From assembly GCF_030067675.1 (NCBI RefSeq), contig NZ_JASJEV010000002.1, forward strand, positions 124,001 to 188,000: a stretch of DNA of 64,000 bases, read 5' to 3'. The stretch comes from Chelatococcus albus (lineage in GTDB: Bacteria > Pseudomonadota > Alphaproteobacteria > Rhizobiales > Beijerinckiaceae). The translations under genes and the position numbers were made by a program. A model generated the notes under the pieces. It saw only the letters and a program-made list of their open reading frames with translations, ran no database searches and was not told the DNA's origin. Each line of letters opens with the position of its first letter. Within the stretch, counting starts at the first letter, position 1. Positions 58,894 to 64,000 of the stretch are shown here, one piece after another.

Positions 58894-60420
58894 CTACATC
58901 GTCGCGCCGACGACCCAGGGCACGAATTCGGCGTCGCCGTAGCCGAGTTCTTCCGATTTCGTGTGCTCGCCGGAGGCGACCGCGAGCACCTTCTCGAAGA
59001 TCTCGCGGCCCTTGTCGGCGATGGAGACACCGTCGAGCACGTCGCCGCAGTTGATGTCCATGTCGTCGATCATGCGGCGGTAGATCTCGCTGTTGGTGGC
59101 GAGCTTGATCGAGGGCGTCGGCTTGCAGCCGTAGGCCGAGCCACGGCCGGTCGTGAAGCACAGCACGTTGGCGCCGCCCGCCACCTGCCCCGTGGCCGCA
59201 ACGGGGTCGTAACCGGGGGTGTCCATGTAGACGAAGCCCCTGGCCTCGACCCGCTCGGCGTAGTGGTAGACGCCGCGCAGCGTCGTGGTGCCGCCCTTGG
59301 CGGAGGCGCCGAGGGATTTTTCCAGGATGGTGGTGAGCCCGCCCGCCTTGTTGCCCGGCGAGGGGTTGTTGTTCATCTCCATCTTGTTGCGGGCGGTGTA
59401 GTCCTCCCACCAATGGATCATGGAGACGAGCTTCTCGCCGATCTCGCGGCTCGCCGCGCGGCGCGTGAGGAGATGTTCGGCGCCATAGATCTCCGGCGTT
59501 TCGGAGAGGATCGCCGTGCCGCCGTGGCGGACGAGGATGTCGACGGCGGCGCCGAGCGCCGGATTGGCGGTGATGCCGGAATAGCCGTCGGAGCCGCCGC
59601 ACTGCAAGGCCAGCACGAGTTCGGAAGCCGGCACCGTCTCGCGCCGCACGTCGTTGACGATGGGCAGCATGTCGCGGATCGCACCGACGCCAGCCTCCAC
59701 CGTCCTGCTCGTGCCGCCCGTCTCCTGGATCGTCATGGAGCGGAAGGTGTCGCTCTCGACGATGCCGTAGGCTTCCTTCCAGCGCGCGATCTGGAAGCCC
59801 TCGCAGCCGAGGCCCACCATGACGACGCCGCCCATGTTGGGATTGGTGGCGTAGCCCCATTGGGTGCGCTTCAGAATCTCGTAGCCCTCGCCCTTGACGT
59901 CGAGGGCGCAGCCGCCGCCGTGCACCAGCGGAATGACGCCGTCGATGTTGGGATAGCCGGCGAGGAGGCCGGAGCGGTTGATCGCCTCGGCCATGAATCG
60001 GGCGACCGAGGCCGAGCAGTTCACCGAGGTGAGGATGCCGATGTAGTTGCGCGTGCCGACCCGCCCGTCGGCCCGGCGGAAGCCCCGGAAGGTGGCGCGT
60101 TCGGCGACGGGCAGGATCTCCTCGTCCCGCGCGTCCTCGGCGAAGCGGTAGTCGCGCGCGAAATCGTGCATGACGACATTGTGCTCGTGCACCCACTCGC
60201 CGGCTTCGATCGGCCGCGAGGCGCAGCCGATGATCTGGCCGAACTTGAGGATCGCCTCGCCCTCGGGGATGGGGCGCGTCGCCATCTTGTGGCCGCGCGG
60301 CACGCGCACGCGCGCCGTGACCCCCTCGACCACGCCGCCGGGCTCGATGGCGTCGACGGCAACGACGACGTTGTCGGACGGGTGCAGGCGGATGCAGCGG
60401 GGCGTGACGGGGCGATCCAT
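58894..60420 (-). CDS. UxaA/GarD-family sugar-acid dehydratase
   Basis: A 508-residue dehydratase of the altronate hydrolase family. An N-terminal SAF domain (about 10-90) precedes the catalytic region with GTRNYIGILTSVNCSA, GCEGFQI, ALQCGGSDGYSGITANP and TETPEIYG-like motifs plus conserved Cys/His for iron. Known family members act on altronate, galactarate or glucarate-type acids. Here, downstream of a dehydrogenase, lactonase and FucU, the likely substrate is L-fuconate or a related aldonate, giving a 2-keto-3-deoxy acid. The ATG at 60420 is used. Confidence 0.83.
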   Translation of the reverse strand: MDRPVTPRCIRLHPSDNVVVAVDAIEPGGVVEGVTARVRVPRGHKMATRPIPEGEAILKFGQIIGCASRPIEAGEWVHEHNVVMHDFARDYRFAEDARDEEILPVAERATFRGFRRADGRVGTRNYIGILTSVNCSASVARFMAEAINRSGLLAGYPNIDGVIPLVHGGGCALDVKGEGYEILKRTQWGYATNPNMGGVVMVGLGCEGFQIARWKEAYGIVESDTFRSMTIQETGGTSRTVEAGVGAIRDMLPIVNDVRRETVPASELVLALQCGGSDGYSGITANPALGAAVDILVRHGGTAILSETPEIYGAEHLLTRRAASREIGEKLVSMIHWWEDYTARNKMEMNNNPSPGNKAGGLTTILEKSLGASAKGGTTTLRGVYHYAERVEARGFVYMDTPGYDPVAATGQVAGGANVLCFTTGRGSAYGCKPTPSIKLATNSEIYRRMIDDMDINCGDVLDGVSIADKGREIFEKVLAVASGEHTKSEELGYGDAEFVPWVVGATM

Positions 60421-60486
60421 GGTCTTTCCGTTCCTCCGTTGGACGGCGCCTTCGCGACCCGGCGCTCTTGTCGATCATCTCTTTTC

Positions 60487-60494
60487 AATCGTTT
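60487..60494 (-). promoter_or_regulatory. Possible LacI-type operator core before the uxaA-like gene
   Basis: AAACGATT on the minus strand (complement of 60487-60494) fits the AANCGNTT core of LacI-family operators and lies in an AT-rich island (about 60481-60500) unusual for this genome, in the 125-base gap between fucU and the dehydratase gene. Confidence 0.3.
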
Positions 60495-60544
60495 TATATT
60501 GGGTCGGCGGCGCGACGGCGAGCCCCTTGCCGCAGGCCGCGGCG

Positions 60545-60994
60545 TCACGCCGCGAGGATGACGCCGTTGCGCAGGAGAAAACAGCCGTAGGGGCGCCGGT
60601 CGCCCACCTGGACCACGGCGAAGGCCTGTCTCGCAGCGGCATAGAAGGCATAGCGCTCGATGCCGACGAGGGGGAGCGGCCGCCCGGCGGCGCGGTCGAT
60701 CTCCGCCTGCACCTCCTCCTGGATCGGCGACACGGCGGCGGGGTTGTCCACGACCTCCATGCGGCGCACCGGATCGCGCACGAAATCGTCGATGGGCATG
60801 AGCGAGAGCACGGCGCGCGCGACGCGGGCGACGGTGAGGCCGGGCAGGCGCACGAGGCGGCCCGAACTCGTGGCGGCGGCGATCGCCTCGGCCGGGAAGT
60901 TGGCGTCGACCAGTGCGAGGTCGTCGCCGTGACCCATGGCGGCAAGGAGCCACAGGAGGTCGGGCGTCAGAACGGGATCGATGTCCTTCAGCAT
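60545..60994 (-). CDS. fucU: L-fucose mutarotase FucU / RbsD family
   Basis: A 149-residue RbsD/FucU-fold mutarotase. LLWLLAAMGHGDDLALVDANFPA near the N-terminus contains the catalytic His of GHGD and the Asp of DANFP, and YAFYAAARQAFAVVQVGDRRPYGCFLLRNGV is the conserved C-terminal part. It interconverts sugar anomers for the dehydrogenase encoded in the same operon. The ATG at 60994 overlaps the lactonase 3' end by 7 bases. Confidence 0.9.
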   Translation of the reverse strand: MLKDIDPVLTPDLLWLLAAMGHGDDLALVDANFPAEAIAAATSSGRLVRLPGLTVARVARAVLSLMPIDDFVRDPVRRMEVVDNPAAVSPIQEEVQAEIDRAAGRPLPLVGIERYAFYAAARQAFAVVQVGDRRPYGCFLLRNGVILAA

Positions 60995-61845
60995 GTGAGG
61001 CGTCCACGGCTGTGCAGATAGACCCGCGCGGCGTTGCCACCGAGGATCGCAGCGCGCTCGCTCGCACCGAGCGGGGCGACGAGGGCGAGCGCTGCCTCGC
61101 GCCAGCGGTCGTAGCCGCCGGCGAGGTTCACCACCGGCCAGTCGCTGCCCCAGAGCAGGCGTTCGGGCCCGAAGACGGCGAGGAGATGGTCGACATAGGG
61201 GCGCAGGGCCGCGACCGTCCAGTCCGGCCCTGCTTCCGTGGCGAGGCCGGAGAGCTTGCACCAGGTGTTCGGCCGCGCCGCCACCGCCGCCATGTCGGCG
61301 CGCCAGGGGTCGAGGCGCCCGTCGCGGATGGTGGGCTTGGCGCCGTGGTCGAGGACGACCGTGAGTTCCGGATGCCGCGCGAGGAAGACGAGAAGGCGCG
61401 GCAGATGCCGCGGCAGGACGAGCGCGTCGAAAACGAGGCCGTGGGCGACGCAGGCGTCGAGCGCCGGCGCGAGGTCCGGCCGCAGGAGCCAGTCGTCGTC
61501 GGCGATGTCCTGCACCATCGGGCGCAGACCGACGAGAAGCGGATCGGCGGCGAGTCCGGCGATCACGTCGGCCGCGTCAGGCGCGGCGAAGTCGGCCCAG
61601 CCGACGACGCCGGCGACGAAGCGCGTCCGTGCCGCCTCGTCCAGAAGAAAGCGGGTCTCGGCCACCGTCGGCGCTGCCTGTACGAGGATGGTGCGCGCGA
61701 TGCCGTGGCGGTCGAGGAGGGGCGCGAGGTCGTCCGCGCCGAAGTCGCGGTAGAGCGCCGCGAGATCGGGCGTGAGCCAGCCGTAGTCGCCGCGCGCGAG
61801 GCGCCAGAAATGCTGGTGCGCGTCGACCAGCACGGGAGGGGTCAC
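60988..61845 (-). CDS. Amidohydrolase, sugar-lactone lactonase (COG3618 type)
   Basis: A 285-residue metal-dependent hydrolase. The HxH metal motif is H10-Q-H12 in VDAHQHFW; LDHGAKP and WGSDWPV carry the later His and Asp. This COG3618 family includes L-fucono-1,5-lactonase and L-rhamnono-lactonase. The reaction fits opening of the lactone formed by the aldose dehydrogenase. The start is taken as a GTG at 61845; no good ribosome site precedes it, so translational coupling with the upstream gene is likely. Confidence 0.85.
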   Translation of the reverse strand: MTPPVLVDAHQHFWRLARGDYGWLTPDLAALYRDFGADDLAPLLDRHGIARTILVQAAPTVAETRFLLDEAARTRFVAGVVGWADFAAPDAADVIAGLAADPLLVGLRPMVQDIADDDWLLRPDLAPALDACVAHGLVFDALVLPRHLPRLLVFLARHPELTVVLDHGAKPTIRDGRLDPWRADMAAVAARPNTWCKLSGLATEAGPDWTVAALRPYVDHLLAVFGPERLLWGSDWPVVNLAGGYDRWREAALALVAPLGASERAAILGGNAARVYLHSRGRLTC

Positions 61846-61856
61846 GGCGGCGGCGC

Positions 61857-62918
61857 TCAGGGCGTCGGCACGTCGGGGGCGATCAGCCCCTCGGCCTTCA
61901 GGTCGCGCCACAACCCTGCCGGCACGGGGATCGCGAGGGTCGCGACGTTGCGCGCGACCTCCTGCGGCGTGACGGCGCCGAGGACGACGGAGGCGACTGC
62001 CGGATGGCCCAGGGGAAAGTGCAGGGCGGCCTGCGGCAGCGCGACGCCGTGGGCGCGGCAGACGGCCTCGATGCGCCGCACCCGCTCGAGGATCGCGGGC
62101 GGCGCCTCCGCATAGTTGTAGCGCGCGCCGGGCACCGCGCCGGTCGCGAGAATGCCGGAGTTGAACACGCCGCCGAGCAGGATGCCGATGCCCTTCTCCT
62201 GCGCCAGCGGCAGGAAGCGGCCGAGCGCCTCCTGCTCGAGCAGCGAATAGCGCCCGGCGAGCAGCATCACGTCGAAGTCGCCGGCCCCGGCGAAGCGCAG
62301 GCACATCTCGGTCTCGTTGACGCCGATGCCGATCGCCTTCACCGCGCCTTCCGCGCGCAGGCGATCGAGGGCGCGGTAGGCCCCCTCCATCGCTTCGCGG
62401 AATCGCGCCTCGATGGCGTCCGGCCCATGCGTCCACACGTCGACGTCGTGGATGAGCAGGATGTCGATGCGGTCCGTGCCGAGGCGGATGAGCGACTGCT
62501 CGAAGGAGCGCAGCGCGCCGTCGTAGGAATAGTCGATCACCGACCTGTGCGGCAGCCCGCCGGCGAAGCCTGGCGCCGCGACGCCCTCGCCCACGGCCGA
62601 GCCGCCCGCGCCGCGCGGGTCCATCCAGCGCCCGACCTTCGTCGACAGGACGAAACTGTCGCGTGCGAAGCGGCGCAGCGCGGTGCCGCAGCGATGTTCG
62701 GCGAGGCCGTTGCCGTAGTGGGGCGAGGTGTCGACGAGGGTGATGCCCGCCGCCACTGCAGCCTCGACGGTCGCCACGGCCGTGGCGTCGTCGAGCTTCG
62801 TGTAGAGGTCGCCCAAGGGCGCGGCGCCGAAGCCGACGACGGTGACGGGCAGGCCCGTGCGCCCCAGCGGGCGGGTGGGCAGCCGCGCGCTGTCGGAGGC
62901 GGGGCTCGCAAGGGACAT
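61857..62918 (-). CDS. Aldo/keto reductase, aldose 1-dehydrogenase type
   Basis: A 353-residue aldo/keto reductase with the tetrad D63, Y68, K94 and H157 (VDTSPHYGNG, LSTKVGR, LIHDVD). The branch around GRWMDP and the C-terminal ARNVATLAIPVPAGLWRDLK resembles D-threo-aldose 1-dehydrogenase / L-fucose dehydrogenase and the related pyridoxal dehydrogenase. With a FucU mutarotase and lactonase next door, oxidation of L-fucose (or D-arabinose, L-galactose) to its 1,5-lactone is the best prediction. It starts 2 bases after the permease stop. Confidence 0.85.
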   Translation of the reverse strand: MSLASPASDSARLPTRPLGRTGLPVTVVGFGAAPLGDLYTKLDDATAVATVEAAVAAGITLVDTSPHYGNGLAEHRCGTALRRFARDSFVLSTKVGRWMDPRGAGGSAVGEGVAAPGFAGGLPHRSVIDYSYDGALRSFEQSLIRLGTDRIDILLIHDVDVWTHGPDAIEARFREAMEGAYRALDRLRAEGAVKAIGIGVNETEMCLRFAGAGDFDVMLLAGRYSLLEQEALGRFLPLAQEKGIGILLGGVFNSGILATGAVPGARYNYAEAPPAILERVRRIEAVCRAHGVALPQAALHFPLGHPAVASVVLGAVTPQEVARNVATLAIPVPAGLWRDLKAEGLIAPDVPTP

Positions 62919-62920
62919 GC

Positions 62921-63745
62921 TCAACCTCCCTTGACGGCTCCGGCGGTCAGGCCGGCGACGATCTGGCGCTGGGCGAAGACGGTGAGCAGCAGCACCGGCA
63001 GGGTGACGATGAGGGCGGCCGCGGCGAGCGGCCCCCAGCTCAGCTGCTCGAAGGAGATCATGTTGTAGACGGCGACGGGCAGCGTGCGCGTCTCGCGCCC
63101 GGCGAGAACGATGCCGAAGACGAAGTTGTTCCAGGAGAAGATGACGGCGAGGATGAAGGCGACCGTCACCCCCGGCTTGGCGATGGGCAGGGCTACGTGG
63201 CGGAACACCTGCCAGCGCGTGGCGCCGTCGATCACCGCTGCCTCCTCCAGCTCCAAGGGCGTGGTCTCGAAATAGCCGATCATGATCCAGATCACGATCG
63301 GTACGGTGATGACGAGATGGATGATGATCTGCGGCCAGAGCGTGCCCATGAGGCCGAGCCACTGGAACAGAAGGAAGAGGGGGATGAGGTAGGACAGGCC
63401 CGGCGTCATGCGCGCGATGAGCACGACGATCGCCGATTTCGTCGCCTTCATGCGGGCGATGCCGTAGCCGGCCGGCACGCCCACGAGGAGGCCGAGGAGG
63501 GTGGCCGCGCCCGTGACCACGATGCTGTTGAGGAAGAACTGCGGGAAGCGGTTCGATTCGAGAACGTCGAGGTAGTTCTTCCAGGCAAAGGTCTCGGGAA
63601 TGAGGATCGGCGGATAGGCGGCGTTGTCGACCTCGTATTTCAGCGACAGCGACAGCATCCAGACGAAGAAGAGCACGGCCGGTGAGACGAGCACCAGGAC
63701 CGCGAAGGCAAGGCCGGCACGTTGCAGCAGGGTGCGAAGCATCAT
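62921..63745 (-). CDS. Sugar ABC transporter permease (MalG type)
   Basis: A 274-residue inner-membrane permease with six predicted helices. The ATPase-contacting EAA loop is EEAAVIDGATRWQVFRHVAL, near two-thirds of the length. The first 30 residues form one helix (AFAVLVLVSPAVLFFVWML). It probably imports the sugar degraded by the downstream enzymes. The binding protein and ATPase are not in the window and should lie to the right. Confidence 0.9.
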   Translation of the reverse strand: MMLRTLLQRAGLAFAVLVLVSPAVLFFVWMLSLSLKYEVDNAAYPPILIPETFAWKNYLDVLESNRFPQFFLNSIVVTGAATLLGLLVGVPAGYGIARMKATKSAIVVLIARMTPGLSYLIPLFLLFQWLGLMGTLWPQIIIHLVITVPIVIWIMIGYFETTPLELEEAAVIDGATRWQVFRHVALPIAKPGVTVAFILAVIFSWNNFVFGIVLAGRETRTLPVAVYNMISFEQLSWGPLAAAALIVTLPVLLLTVFAQRQIVAGLTAGAVKGG

Positions 63746-63758
63746 CGGAACAGCACCG

Positions 63759-64000
63759 TCATATCGCCGCTCCCGCTTCCGTCCATTTCGTGCGCTGGCG
63801 CAGGTAGAGCAGCAGCACGGACAGGCCCACGACGAGGGTGAAGAACACGACGGCGATGGCCGAGCCGTAGCCGACGTCGTAGTAGGCGAAGGCGACGCTG
63901 TAGAGATAGAGGTTGATGGTCTCCGAGGCCGTGCCCGGCCCTCCTTGCGTGATGGCGTAGATGATGTCGAAGCTCTTCAAGGCGTCGATGGTGCGGATGA
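63759..64000 (-). CDS. Sugar ABC transporter permease, C-terminal part (MalF type)
   Basis: Partial gene: only the last about 80 residues are in the window and the 5' part lies beyond 64000. FDIIYAITQGGPGTASETIN and LYLYSVAFAYYDVGYGSA are typical of the C-terminus of MalF-type permeases; a final helix and short polar tail follow. The stop at 63759 lies 13 bases before the start of the MalG-type permease. The two should form the channel pair of one transporter. Confidence 0.88.
   Translation of the reverse strand, partial: IRTIDALKSFDIIYAITQGGPGTASETINLYLYSVAFAYYDVGYGSAIAVVFFTLVVGLSVLLLYLRQRTKWTEAGAAI

Overview
The window is a GC-rich (roughly 70% by eye) chromosomal stretch from an alphaproteobacterium, most likely of the order Hyphomicrobiales (Rhizobiales). 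The evidence is the gene content: a CpdR-type response regulator next to hpt, DUF2125, DUF4167 and DUF1178 proteins, a host-attachment (baeRF12-like) protein, the metX-metW pair, the lysC-ptsP-prfA run, PhaR with phaAB, and a single-domain L32. Genus cannot be fixed from the sequence alone. Nearly all of it is core, vertically inherited metabolism. I see no phage, IS element, CRISPR array, tRNA or rRNA.

Layout. 1-6.4 kb: ftsE (-), a zinc-ribbon membrane protein, hpt, cpdR and a Cys/Met PLP enzyme (+), then host-attachment and ChaC-like genes (-) and DUF2125 (+). 6.4-9.4 kb: an aromatic/histidine operon (-), chorismate mutase-like - hisC - tyrC. 9.6-11.5 kb: metX-metW. 11.5-22.9 kb: prmC, DUF4167 and clpB (+) facing prfA, ptsP and lysC (-), then ubiG (+). 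Compared with the order usual in related genomes as I remember it, the prmC-DUF4167-clpB block looks inverted. 22.9-25.4 kb: DUF1178, nitrilase-family, monothiol-type glutaredoxin and ComF genes (-). 25.5-28.6 kb: a methyltransferase, Fe-alcohol dehydrogenase and thioesterase (+). 28.6-31.4 kb: mutT, argJ and a parvulin (-), divergent from secA (31.7-34.5 kb). 34.5-38.9 kb: cell-wall enzymes (lytic transglycosylase, L,D-transpeptidase), accA and a methyltransferase (-). 39.0-41.9 kb: gloB, cupin, GNAT (+) and an EamA exporter (-).

42.2-45.3 kb holds the polyhydroxybutyrate genes phaA-phaB (-) and phaR (+). 45.3-51.8 kb: an EAL/degenerate-GGDEF protein, a small unknown gene, rpmF, mtgA, a polyprenyl synthase and kup. 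52.0-53.7 kb is a damaged arsenic operon: arsR with a 34-bp palindrome over its start codon, arsC, and an aqpS-type aquaporin broken by a one-base frameshift. 53.7-55.6 kb: zur-ispG (-). 55.8-58.2 kb: a tightly coupled trio, 3-hydroxybutyrate dehydrogenase, patatin lipase and macrodomain protein. 58.2-58.8 kb: an ETF-beta-methyltransferase-like gene (-). 58.9-64.0 kb: a sugar catabolic operon (-) that looks like oxidative L-fucose (or related 6-deoxyhexose/aldose) degradation: two ABC permeases, aldose dehydrogenase, lactonase, FucU mutarotase and a UxaA-family dehydratase; it runs off the right edge.

There is no clear new defence or mobile system here. The points most worth following up are the arsenic operon (operator over the start codon, possible ArsR-ArsC fusion, two apparent single-base losses), the inverted prmC-DUF4167-clpB block with a perfect hairpin at its junction, the long leader of the DUF4167 gene, the chorismate mutase with an unassigned C-terminal domain, the WCSYS glutaredoxin, possible PhaR sites shared by phaA and bdhA, and the UxaA-type enzyme filling the dehydratase slot of the fucose pathway.
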